This document shows, in pieces, positions 1 through 8,059 of a DNA stretch of 64,000 bases. Numbering within the stretch: position 1 is the first letter of the stretch; each line of letters begins with the position of its first letter. The notes beneath the pieces were generated by a model, which did not search any database, was not told the origin of the DNA, and saw nothing but the letters and a program-made list of their open reading frames with translations. The DNA is taken from assembly GCF_004152845.1 (NCBI RefSeq), contig NZ_SEON01000002.1, positions 496,001-560,000 on the forward strand, in the 5' to 3' direction. This stretch comes from Sphingobium fuliginis. Its GTDB lineage: Bacteria; Pseudomonadota; Alphaproteobacteria; Sphingomonadales; Sphingomonadaceae. Made by a program: the position numbers and the translations under genes.

Positions 1-453
1 GCAGTCGTTCTCGGCGAGCTTGTACAATTCCGCTACTTCATCGGTAGGACGGCCGATTCCCATTTTCGCCAACGGATTGGAAGTGCGGGCAATAGCCGCC
101 TCATAATCCTCTTTATTCACCTTCGCCGACAGGCACCGCTCGCGAATCGAAGTGTAGCGTTCTTCCGCAAGGTGCCCGGGAACGCTGTCCCCAAAGTAGC
201 TCCAGGCGGCCGCCGCGCTACCTGTGCCCGCACCTACAGTGTGCCCAATTGAAAGGAACTTGCGAGGTCCTCCGGGCGGAAGATGGCTGTAGGCCACAAA
301 CATATGACCCGGCACCTTCGAATCAGGAGACGGTCTCGCACAGAAGGAGACCTCGTAAATACCTGTCGATTCGGTCCTTGTGCTTAGGTCGATCGTTTTG
401 GCCGTCAGCGGAGATGCAATAGTTAGGAGAAGTGCAAGAATCGCTATTCGCAT
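1..453 (-). CDS. Secreted protein of unknown function, 3' end missing
   Basis: The minus-strand frame opens with ATG at 453 and stays open for all 151 codons to the left edge, so the C-terminus lies outside the window. The first residues (MRIAILALLLTIASPLTAK) form a short classical signal peptide with an LTA-like cleavage site, so the product is probably periplasmic or secreted. The mature part has Cys residues near positions 38 and 107 that could pair. I recognise no domain. It is the first gene left of the broken S24 regulator and lies on the opposite strand to it. Confidence 0.75.
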   Translation of the reverse strand, partial: MRIAILALLLTIASPLTAKTIDLSTRTESTGIYEVSFCARPSPDSKVPGHMFVAYSHLPPGGPRKFLSIGHTVGAGTGSAAAAWSYFGDSVPGHLAEERYTSIRERCLSAKVNKEDYEAAIARTSNPLAKMGIGRPTDEVAELYKLAENDC

Positions 454-969
454 AACCGCCCTCCACGCTAGAATCGTAGCTAATAATAGATTGAGAGAGA
501 GCTCAAGCCCTTTTAGCGATCTTCAAAAAATTTCTCGTTATAGTCTGCTGCTAAGCAGAACATATGACTTGGCCTTCGCCGAGATATCCATGTCGGCTGC
601 ATGATCAACGGAAGGTATGGATTCCAGCTTCGAATTCCAGTCGGTCTCCGGCATCTGCAATCAGACCTAGGAACTATCCGGCCGTTGCGGAAACACCGAA
701 CAAAATTATGCCTATCTATGCGGCGAGTCTGCACTATTCTGAGGAGAGCGACACCCCCTTTTGCTGATGAGCTTGAACTCTGGGAGGCGGATCTTTCACG
801 TTCAGCGGCCTATATGGCAGCACCGTTCGGGCTAGGCCATTTCGATCATTACTTCGCGATCTATATACCTGGCGAAGCGATGGAGCCACGTTTCCGCGCT
901 GGCGAACGGTAATCCTTGATCGCATTAAACCAGCGTCGATTCAGGCGGACGTGGTGGTCCAGTTGCTAG

Positions 970-2270
970 CAGGCCGCTGAAAAAGCCGGACTTACGAGAT
1001 TTTTCGGGGCATTTCAGCGGTGCTGCAATAGCGGTGGAGTTTCAAACTGGCGTTTTGCCAGCGTCGTTGATCGACAAGCGGGGTTTTGGCTGGCTTTCAT
1101 GTGGGCTTGGCGATGAGTTTGGGAAGTCGCACAAGGTTGTAGGCGATTATTCGGAAGGTGAAGGCGGCCTCTGCCCTGGCGAGGCCCCTGACTTTGAGCC
1201 TGGCGATACCGCCGACGGTCTTGACCCAGCCAAAGGCCTCCTCGATCCGTTTGCGGATGCGCAGGCTGGCGACATAGCCATCATGACGGGTCGTGCGGCG
1301 GTCGATCAGCGTCTTGCGCACCTTGCCCAGCTTGCTGACGGTGCCATTGATGGCGATGTGCGGCGTGATTTCGCGCTCGCGCAGGGCGGTGACGAAGCTG
1401 GCGGCATCGAACAGCCTGTCACCGGCCAAGGTGACGCGCCGCCCCGGCTTGCGGGTACGTTCGATCATGACGAGGGCAGCCTCGCGCTCGGCCGTGCCAG
1501 TGGCATGGGTCACGCTCGTATCGACGATCAGGGCATGACGGTTTTCCATCAGCGCATGACCCAGATAACATAGCCGGCTGGATTGGCCGTCCCCCTTGCG
1601 GAACAGGCGCGCATCCGGATCGGTGGTGGAAATGTGGGTCTCGTTCGAACGCTTTTCGCCGCGAAAGCTGCGCTCGCCGTTACGGCCCGGCCCCGGCGGA
1701 TCGCCCGAGCCATCCCGAGGCCGGAAGCTCTTCATCGACGCCCAGGCATCGATCATCGTGCCATCGACCGAGAAATGGTCCGACGACAGCAGTCGCCGCA
1801 CCTGCCCAAGGTTCATCAGGGTGACCAGGAATTCGCGCGCCACCTCGGCTTCGAGCAGGCGATCCCGGTTCTTCGAGAAGGTCGAGGCATCCCACACCCG
1901 AGCGTCCATCTCCAGACCCACGAACCACCGAAACAGCAGATTATAATCCATCTGCTCCATCAACTGCCGTTCCGACCGGATCGAGAAGAACGCTTGAAGC
2001 AGCGACGCCTTGAGCAACTGTTCCGGGGCAATGGAAGGGCGGCCTGTGTGCGAGTAAAGCCCCGCCAGCCGCTCCGAAAGCTCGGTCAGCGCAGCTTCCA
2101 CCAGCATCCGGATCGCCCGCAACGGATGAGCCGCTGCTATCCGATCCTCAAGCCGGATGTACGAAAACATCTCCGATGACCGTTCTTCTGTTCCCCGCAT
2201 CTCTCACCTCGCTAACACGCAAAGTGAATCAGCCAAGACCCCAAACGTCCAGCCCTTTTTCAGCAGCCTG
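970..2270 (-). mobile_element. Complete IS5-type insertion sequence, 1301 bp
   Basis: The element is bounded by inverted repeats: left end CAGGCCGCTGAAAAAGCC, right end (read inward on the minus strand) CAGGCTGCTGAAAAAGGG. It is flanked by a direct repeat CTAG at 966-969 and 2271-2274. A 4-bp duplication at YTAR-type sites is established for IS5-group elements, and CTAG fits. It carries one transposase gene on the minus strand that looks intact, so the insertion could be recent and the element active. It sits inside the S24 regulator pseudogene. Confidence 0.88.
1097..2200 (-). CDS. IS5-family DDE transposase
   Basis: A 367-residue DDE transposase that cuts and pastes the surrounding IS. The N-terminus (about residues 15-110) has the DUF772-type helical domain with GRPSIAPEQLLKASLLQAFF. 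This is followed by the catalytic core: first Asp in HFSVDGTMIDAWAS (about 145), second region LAGDRLFDAASFV (about 255) and the C-terminal RIRKRIEEAFGWVKT block containing the usual R-K-x-I-E-x-x-F-G-W signature. The length is normal for this group. The gene almost fills the element and has no frameshift. Three long open frames on the opposite strand here are its shadows. Confidence 0.9.
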   Translation of the reverse strand: MRGTEERSSEMFSYIRLEDRIAAAHPLRAIRMLVEAALTELSERLAGLYSHTGRPSIAPEQLLKASLLQAFFSIRSERQLMEQMDYNLLFRWFVGLEMDARVWDASTFSKNRDRLLEAEVAREFLVTLMNLGQVRRLLSSDHFSVDGTMIDAWASMKSFRPRDGSGDPPGPGRNGERSFRGEKRSNETHISTTDPDARLFRKGDGQSSRLCYLGHALMENRHALIVDTSVTHATGTAEREAALVMIERTRKPGRRVTLAGDRLFDAASFVTALREREITPHIAINGTVSKLGKVRKTLIDRRTTRHDGYVASLRIRKRIEEAFGWVKTVGGIARLKVRGLARAEAAFTFRIIAYNLVRLPKLIAKPT

Positions 2271-2520
2271 CTAGAGGACCGGGGTCGCTCGCTCTGGACC
2301 GTCGGCAGGGTCAGTGCACGGGATCGCAACTTGGTTGAGCTGATGCAGTATCGCGATCGTGCAATGTCACCGATCCCCCACAGCAAAATCAAACGGATCT
2401 TCGCGATAATCGAAATGATTGGCGACGACGCATGATCGATTGAAGGCGATTGGTGCAACCGGCCATAGCGCCGACGCAAATGCCGCAGCCAAGGGTTGTC
2501 GGTAAATTCTGAGTTGCCGC

Positions 2521-4158
2521 CTAATTGGAAGTCCAATCATGGTGATTGGGATTGAACGTCAATTCAGCGACCGGACGGCGAGGGAGACTGACCCGCTTGA
2601 GATCAACTGGATCACGCGCCAACCCGTCAGCCAAGACGAGCCGCTCCGACGTAAATCCCATTTCGCATTTGAGGGTGGGGTCCAGTCTTGGACGTACAAA
2701 ATCGCGTTCAAATGACAACTGCCATTTTTCAAGCATACTGGCGATCCAGGGGTTTGCTATTCCACCCCCGGTCAGGATCACCTGATACCCCAATTTTCCG
2801 CCGTCCGTTTGAGAAAAGCCCGTGCGGTTCAACTGGATTGACCGGCTGCAAACCTGATAATCTTGGTAGCGTGCCGCCCGGGCGCAATCCTCGGTGGTCG
2901 CCCCGGCATTACAGTAGGTAACACTTGCATCCGACCCGAGCAGCTCGACGCTGGCTGCGTATATCTCCAGAGGCCAGTCGGATTGGTCCAATTTGAATGT
3001 TGCCATGTCCAAGGTAGCAGACCCACAATCAATAATCATATGAGTGCCGAGGTAATGACGTGGCCCGCGGCAATATCCGGCAATCACGCCAGACAACTCG
3101 GGATGCAGTTCATATTCGAGCAGCGGATCTTCCAAGGAAGCCAGAGCTGCCCTGACGTTGTCGAGCGTCAGACTGTGAGCGCAGTGAAGCAACCTAAGTG
3201 CCGATCGCACCGCATGATCGAATGCAGCCTGCGCTCTTCCGCTCACACTGGCGTCGTCGCGGTCGAGGGCGGCCACTGGTATCGCCACGTTGACGAGGCT
3301 CACTTGGCCATCCAGCTCATCGATGGTGCCGAGTACGTAAGCAAGGTGCAGCGAAAGGAACGCGACTGCAGCTTCAAGCAATGTCACCGATGCTCCTGGA
3401 GCCATGCGATGCGCTGTCCCTTCAACTAGGGCAGCCTTGAAGCCATCGACACGCATGCTGCCGTTGGCGGGCAGGACGCTGAACTGCTGGGTGACAGGAT
3501 CATAGAAAACTACGGACGGCCATATGTGGGGTTCCCCACCGCTGCACCAGCCCGCCGGCACAGAAATGGCATAGGCTGGACTAGACGCACGGTAGGGCCA
3601 GCGGATGACGGCTTTCGTCGAACTTGTACCAAAGTCGTAGCCGAGGAAGCCATCAGCATCCGGATTAACGATATGCGCAAAGCGCTCAACACAGCGCGCG
3701 ATCCGGCGTATGACCACATCAGCAACATCAGAACTCGCATCTTCCGGAGCACGGTGGTCTGCCAAGAAGTCGCTTAATGCGGGGCGCAGCTGCGCAATCT
3801 TTGAAAATGCGGCCTTGCCAAAGTCATTGGCGACGACAGGTGGCGCTTGCATCTTGTTAGTAGGCTCCGCGCTCGAGCCGAATATTCGGAGCCGCTCCGC
3901 TGCGGACAATTTAACTCTAATCGGCTCGGACGGTCGCTTCTTTTCAGAACGTTGAGGTGGAGAGGGTGGACGTTGCCGGTGTTCGCGGCTTGCATGGTCC
4001 GCGATTGCCTTTTCAGCGGGCACCGACGTAGTTGCGGGTGGTCGTGTAACGCTAGGATGATCGGGTGTCAGGGCTGCCGCCAATTTCGCCAGAAGATCGG
4101 CCCCCTTCACATCGCCTAATGTGGCGCCTGTCCTTCTTCTGTCGCGCTTCGTTCCCAA
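2521..4158 (-). CDS. Hsp70/actin-fold (ASKHA) ATPase-like protein
   Basis: A 545-residue protein with the three nucleotide-binding signatures of the actin/Hsp70/sugar-kinase fold. These are a phosphate-1 loop GYDFGTSSTKAVI near residue 174, a phosphate-2 loop IIDCGSATLDMATF near 372, and an adenosine motif ILTGGGIANPW near 458. The first 130 residues are Pro/Ala/charged and look disordered. No Hsp70 substrate-binding domain is visible, so it is an ATPase with an unusual N-terminal tail rather than a full chaperone. The start lies 11 bp downstream of the SNF2-like gene's stop, so the two genes are almost certainly co-transcribed and may act together. Its partner and substrate are unknown. Confidence 0.75.
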   Translation of the reverse strand: MGTKRDRRRTGATLGDVKGADLLAKLAAALTPDHPSVTRPPATTSVPAEKAIADHASREHRQRPPSPPQRSEKKRPSEPIRVKLSAAERLRIFGSSAEPTNKMQAPPVVANDFGKAAFSKIAQLRPALSDFLADHRAPEDASSDVADVVIRRIARCVERFAHIVNPDADGFLGYDFGTSSTKAVIRWPYRASSPAYAISVPAGWCSGGEPHIWPSVVFYDPVTQQFSVLPANGSMRVDGFKAALVEGTAHRMAPGASVTLLEAAVAFLSLHLAYVLGTIDELDGQVSLVNVAIPVAALDRDDASVSGRAQAAFDHAVRSALRLLHCAHSLTLDNVRAALASLEDPLLEYELHPELSGVIAGYCRGPRHYLGTHMIIDCGSATLDMATFKLDQSDWPLEIYAASVELLGSDASVTYCNAGATTEDCARAARYQDYQVCSRSIQLNRTGFSQTDGGKLGYQVILTGGGIANPWIASMLEKWQLSFERDFVRPRLDPTLKCEMGFTSERLVLADGLARDPVDLKRVSLPRRPVAELTFNPNHHDWTSN

Positions 4159-4169
4159 TCTGCCTCTCC

Positions 4170-7100
4170 TCAGACCAAATCAACCACGATCAGACCAATC
4201 AGCCGGTTATCATGCGAAAACCTGGCGCGCGCGCTCCTAAGCTGTTCCCGGCGCTCATCAAGCCGGGCCATCAGCTTGGCGAGTTTCCCCTGCTCGGCCG
4301 GGATCATCTTGAGCTTCTTGGGATCACCGCTGACTTTCCAGTCAAAAAGCTTGATTTCCAATTCGCGCCGGCGTTTTTCCCCCTGCCGATCAATCCGCGC
4401 CAACGCAGTATCGGCTCGGTCCTCGTGCCGCGCCTCCTCTTCGTCAAGGAAATCATCAAAGGCGGCTTCGAGGATCTCAGTGACAACGCGGTGCGCGACT
4501 GAGTCGAGTCCCGAAAAGTTGTGCCCCAGTTCGTTGGCTGTACCCACGCGCAGAGCCGCCTGAACCAGCCGCTCCGCTTGAACCGGATCGAGCGCATCGC
4601 CCGCCAAATTGCATGCACCGTGGAAAATTTTGTCGATCCGGATGGCCCCTTCGACTGTCCATCGCGCCACAGCTGCGACGTACACCCCTGGCGTGAGATC
4701 AGGCATCTCTTTGCTGGATAGCCGCACCGCGATAACTGGCTCGGCGACTTCTGCCTTAGCGGCCTCGTTACGGATGGTTGCAGCAAGACGCACGAGCGGG
4801 TGGACATTGGTGACGATCTCAATCGCCTTTGGAAGTCCAGGCCTCCGCTCGAACACCGCTCTCACGCTTGTTTGGCGCGCTAGCCGAGTACGGGCTCGGG
4901 CACCTCGGTTCAGGATGCGCTTCACAGCAAGGTGCGCCGCCTCGCTGAGCTTCACATCGTAAAGACCAGCTTGCCCGGGAACGTCGTCTACGCGGCTCCC
5001 AGGATAGCGCCCCGCAATTGCCTCGTGCACATAGTCGGCGAGTTCGACTGCCGCGATGCGGCGCTCTGGCCGGCGGTTCGCCTCGATCTGCGCCAAAATC
5101 ATGTCACCGTGGGCAATCAAGCCGGGCGCTTCTTCCTCCAGCTTCTCAGTCTGCTGCTGGCGATTGATGAATGCCATTGCGCTGCGTTCAATTTCTTGTT
5201 CCTGATCGTCGCCCGTCAGGTCCGGGTCAAGGAGGCGCTGCTCCAAATCGGCGATTTCCTTGCCAAGGATCGCTTCGAAAGCACCGAGCGTCTCTTGAAT
5301 CTCCATCAACCTGAGGAAGAGGCGCAGATAGATACGCTCCTCAATCGTGTCCTGGGCAATCAACGAGAGCACATTGATCCGGGCCGCCTTCTGTCCGATA
5401 CGATCGATACGGCCAATGCGCTGCTCAACCTTCATGGGGTTCCAGGGCAAATCATAATTGATGAGCGAGCGGCAGAACTGCATGTCGAGGCCCTCGCCCC
5501 CGACTTCCGAGGTGAGGAGCACGCGTTGGCCCTCGCTCTCCGCGAAGTTGGCGATGATCTTCGTGCGCTCTTCCTTGATGCCTCCGTGCATCACATGGAC
5601 CGCGATCCCCTGAGCGCGAAGCTTCTCGGCCAGGTAGTCTAAGGTCGTGCGAAAGCTTGAAAAAACGATGACCTTGTGGTCGCCGCGCGCGTCGTGCTCA
5701 CGGAGTGCACCAAGCAGCTTTTGCAGCTTAGTGTCTCCCGCCTCCAATTCAGCCAAGAGCGCGGGAGAGGCGCAAAGCCGCGCCAGCTTGGCAGTTAGCG
5801 GCCCGGCCGACCGCTTCGTTACGCGGTCGTCGTCCTCGTCTTCAGAGAAGTCATCTACCGTGCGCGCCCAGTGCCGGCACGACGCGGCCAATGACGAAGC
5901 AATGAGCCTCTGCGGCGTCGCGAGCAGGAAGCGCTCCGACGCGGCCAGTTCATATGCATGCTGGCGAACGATGTCGGAGGCCAAATCATAAAACCTTCGC
6001 TCGCCGGGGGTCATCTCCCAAGGCAGATGATCGACTTCGCGCTTCACCTGTAGGTCGTTAACGTCACGCCGCCGGGTGCGATTGACCACCGAGCCAAGCA
6101 GCGACATCTCCTCGAGCATCGCCGCGATTTTCACGCGCAGATCTTTGCTATCGACGAGGTCCGGCGCGGAAAGCTCCCGCTTGAGGTTCTCGAGCTGACG
6201 ATCAATGCGCAGCATCACGCCACTAGAGATTTCGCCCAGTTCGCCTATCAGCTCAGAAAAATCGGTCTGCGGGTCTAATGCCAAATCGCGAGCACGAACC
6301 AGCGGCTTGTTCTCGTCGTTCAGCGCACTGAAGGCAAAGTTACTGTCGAAGCTGTCAGCGTCCACCAGCGAAAGCAGGTTACGCAAGTCCTCGCTGCGCA
6401 GATTTATCGGCGTCGCACTCAGCAACAACTTGTAGTCGCTCACCTGCATGGCGGCCCGAGCGAAGGCGTGTGCGAGCGTCTCAGAATTGCGCAAATGGTG
6501 CGCTTCATCAAAGATCACACAATCGAACAGAGGACGAGCCAACCCCTCTGCATCGGTGATGAACCGGCACAAGCAAGCGCGATCGCTATCATCTGTGCCA
6601 TCGTCCCAGTCACGCGGTGGGCGGATCGATGATAGAGAGGCAATCAAGGCGAAGCCATCTCCCCCCTCCCCATCCCGCTTGAGATGATCGAGGAGTTCGC
6701 CCGCGCCCACGATCTTCGCATCGACCGAGAACTTCTGCCATAGTTCCAGGCGCCACTTCTCTGTCAGTGACTTGGGGCACACCACCAATAGGCGCGATGC
6801 ATCAAAGCGGGCGACAAGTTCGGTCCAGACCAGACCAGCCTCAATCGTTTTACCCAAACCGACCTCATCGGCAATTAGCAGACCCTGCGACGGCGAAGAT
6901 AGGAGCTTAACGACTGGCTTGAACTGATAAGCATGGAAGTCGGCATCCGTGACATCCATGCTGTAGATCACATCGCGCAGGCGACCGGTGAGACGATGGT
7001 GCAGCAGCGAGCGACGGAGCCGGTCAGGATCGGTGAAACGTCCTGCGCGAAGCTCTTCGAGCGGGTCAACATCACGTGCGCCGACTACGAGCTGGCTTTC

Positions 7101-7241
7101 GGGAAACTTGCTTCGTCCACTACCGTCGGTCAGTGCGACTTCCCAGTATGTGCGGTTCCGGCGCGTCTCCGATACGCCTGTGATCATACCTCCGCGAGAG
7201 GGGTCATCCTTCAGACTAACGGTATCGCCGATCGAAAACAT
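4170..7241 (-). CDS. RapA/SNF2-family helicase-like ATPase
   Basis: A 1023-residue superfamily 2 DNA translocase. It begins with a small SH3-like stretch (about 1-55), followed by Walker A ADEVGLGKTIEAGL (about 125), DEAH-type Walker B FDEAHHLRN (about 243) and LLLSATPINL. The second RecA lobe has VIFSSFRTTLDYL, LLTSEVGGEGLDMQ and the arginine-finger motif QRIGRIDRIGQ (about 620). A long C-terminal region (about 690-1023) is helical and charged and has no recognised nuclease. Members of this family remodel protein-DNA or protein-RNA complexes (RapA) or serve in anti-phage systems (DrmD-like). Here the gene leads a two-gene operon with the Hsp70-fold ATPase. A defence or chromatin-remodelling role is inferred from context only. 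Confidence 0.85.
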   Translation of the reverse strand: MFSIGDTVSLKDDPSRGGMITGVSETRRNRTYWEVALTDGSGRSKFPESQLVVGARDVDPLEELRAGRFTDPDRLRRSLLHHRLTGRLRDVIYSMDVTDADFHAYQFKPVVKLLSSPSQGLLIADEVGLGKTIEAGLVWTELVARFDASRLLVVCPKSLTEKWRLELWQKFSVDAKIVGAGELLDHLKRDGEGGDGFALIASLSSIRPPRDWDDGTDDSDRACLCRFITDAEGLARPLFDCVIFDEAHHLRNSETLAHAFARAAMQVSDYKLLLSATPINLRSEDLRNLLSLVDADSFDSNFAFSALNDENKPLVRARDLALDPQTDFSELIGELGEISSGVMLRIDRQLENLKRELSAPDLVDSKDLRVKIAAMLEEMSLLGSVVNRTRRRDVNDLQVKREVDHLPWEMTPGERRFYDLASDIVRQHAYELAASERFLLATPQRLIASSLAASCRHWARTVDDFSEDEDDDRVTKRSAGPLTAKLARLCASPALLAELEAGDTKLQKLLGALREHDARGDHKVIVFSSFRTTLDYLAEKLRAQGIAVHVMHGGIKEERTKIIANFAESEGQRVLLTSEVGGEGLDMQFCRSLINYDLPWNPMKVEQRIGRIDRIGQKAARINVLSLIAQDTIEERIYLRLFLRLMEIQETLGAFEAILGKEIADLEQRLLDPDLTGDDQEQEIERSAMAFINRQQQTEKLEEEAPGLIAHGDMILAQIEANRRPERRIAAVELADYVHEAIAGRYPGSRVDDVPGQAGLYDVKLSEAAHLAVKRILNRGARARTRLARQTSVRAVFERRPGLPKAIEIVTNVHPLVRLAATIRNEAAKAEVAEPVIAVRLSSKEMPDLTPGVYVAAVARWTVEGAIRIDKIFHGACNLAGDALDPVQAERLVQAALRVGTANELGHNFSGLDSVAHRVVTEILEAAFDDFLDEEEARHEDRADTALARIDRQGEKRRRELEIKLFDWKVSGDPKKLKMIPAEQGKLAKLMARLDERREQLRSARARFSHDNRLIGLIVVDLV

Positions 7242-7562
7242 TTCGTTGATCCCCTTTTTATGGTCGCTTTATCCACCGGCTCCACGACAGAAACGGTCGC
7301 AAGGCTACGGTAAGTCAAGTTTCCCCGGTTCCCCGCGAGCTGCATACTATAAGGCTGCTCCGGATGAAGGCGAGCCGCTTCGGCCAGACCAAGCACTGTC
7401 GCTGCTTCGATACTCAAATCAGGTTTATTCCAGTTTGACTAACAGGCCACATTGCCGGTTCCAATCACCCGCAGGAGCCCGAAGAGTGGTTGGGAAGGTT
7501 GCAGCATAGAAGACATATCTGCCGCTGTCCGCCCAGCCGCGTCGGAACCGGGCCGATAGCGA
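7242..7562. other. Intergenic stretch upstream of the SNF2-like gene
   Basis: About 320 bp without a convincing gene. It should contain the promoter of the SNF2-Hsp70 operon. Short open frames on the minus strand (for example 7211-7417, TTG start) overlap the SNF2 start and have no Shine-Dalgarno sequence. No clear palindrome or terminator was seen. Confidence 0.5.
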
Positions 7563-7799
7563 TCAATCGGAGGCCGAGGGCACTCCGGAATCCGTAAGCT
7601 CCGCCATAATGGCTTGGGCAATAACCGGCGAGGCCCTCACGAGCTGCTGCAGCTCCTTTATTGCCCCGTCTTCCAGTCCTTGCGCGTACTCACCTGCCAC
7701 CCAAGGGCGACTGACATGACCGGGAGAGGGGGTAAAAAAGCAAAGTGCGCCGTTCCCGTTAGTCAAAATCTGAACCCCATAATGTGCCAGCCTTTCCAT
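7563..7799 (-). CDS. Small open reading frame, uncertain
   Basis: A possible 78-residue protein starting MERLAHYGVQIL at 7799 and ending SGVPSASD. The frame remains open upstream to 7970, but the longer version has an Arg-rich, unnatural-looking N-terminus. A GTG at about 7855 (VNNFGTGAEPLK) is another possible start. Amino-acid composition from the ATG onward looks coding, with a C-terminal helix rich in Ala/Glu/Leu. No domain is recognised. It sits between the autotransporter's terminator and the SNF2 operon on the same strand. It may be a remnant of a longer gene. Confidence 0.35.
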   Translation of the reverse strand: MERLAHYGVQILTNGNGALCFFTPSPGHVSRPWVAGEYAQGLEDGAIKELQQLVRASPVIAQAIMAELTDSGVPSASD

Positions 7800-8006
7800 A
7801 ATCAGACCGGCAATCGTCTTGAGCGGTTCTGCGCCTGTTCCAAAGTTGTTCACGTTATGTTTACTCGTTGATTCTGCGCCAATATTTCTCCGTTGGGATG
7901 TGAATAAGCGGCGCGACAGATTTGGACGCAGCAGAATTCTTGCAAGGCCGGCGCGCGCCATAGCTATCATCCGACGATCACGCGCGGGGGAGCAAGGCGG
8001 CCAAGC

Positions 8007-8038
8007 AAACGAAAGGGCGCGCCGGAACCGCCGCGCCC
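8007..8038 (-). terminator. Rho-independent terminator after the autotransporter gene
   Basis: Read on the minus strand just beyond the autotransporter stop: a 7-bp GC stem GGGCGCG / CGCGCCC around a 10-nt loop, followed by TTTCGTTT. Confidence 0.65.
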
Positions 8039-8059
8039 TCCCAGTTCTATCGAGATGTG

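Larger units (their letters stand above)
625..2435 (+). pseudogene. S24-fold transcriptional regulator, frameshifted and split by an IS element
   Basis: Translation around 650-965 and 2271-2435 closely matches the intact regulator at 13357-14088: shared stretches are RSPAS, YAAS, LELWEADLS, YMAAPFGLG, PGEAMEPRFRAGER, ARDRNL and IPH. The copy is broken three ways. There is a frameshift in the homopolymer run near 755-765, another at the GAACGG/GTA junction near 908, and the insertion of an IS between two copies of CTAG (966-969 and 2271-2274). The N-terminal helix-turn-helix half of the intact paralogue is not recognisable upstream. Removing the IS plus one CTAG restores the downstream frame exactly (Q-L-L-E-D-R-G-R-S-L-W), so the IS landed in an otherwise collinear gene. 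The upstream boundary is approximate. Confidence 0.8.

Noticed and set aside
1034..2179. Long plus-strand open frames (179 and 198 residues) inside the IS
   Set aside because: They are antisense shadows of the intact DDE transposase, with no recognisable domain.
7211..7417. Minus-strand 68-residue frame upstream of the SNF2-like gene
   Set aside because: It overlaps the SNF2 start, begins with TTG and has no SD; some residues look coding, but evidence is too weak.
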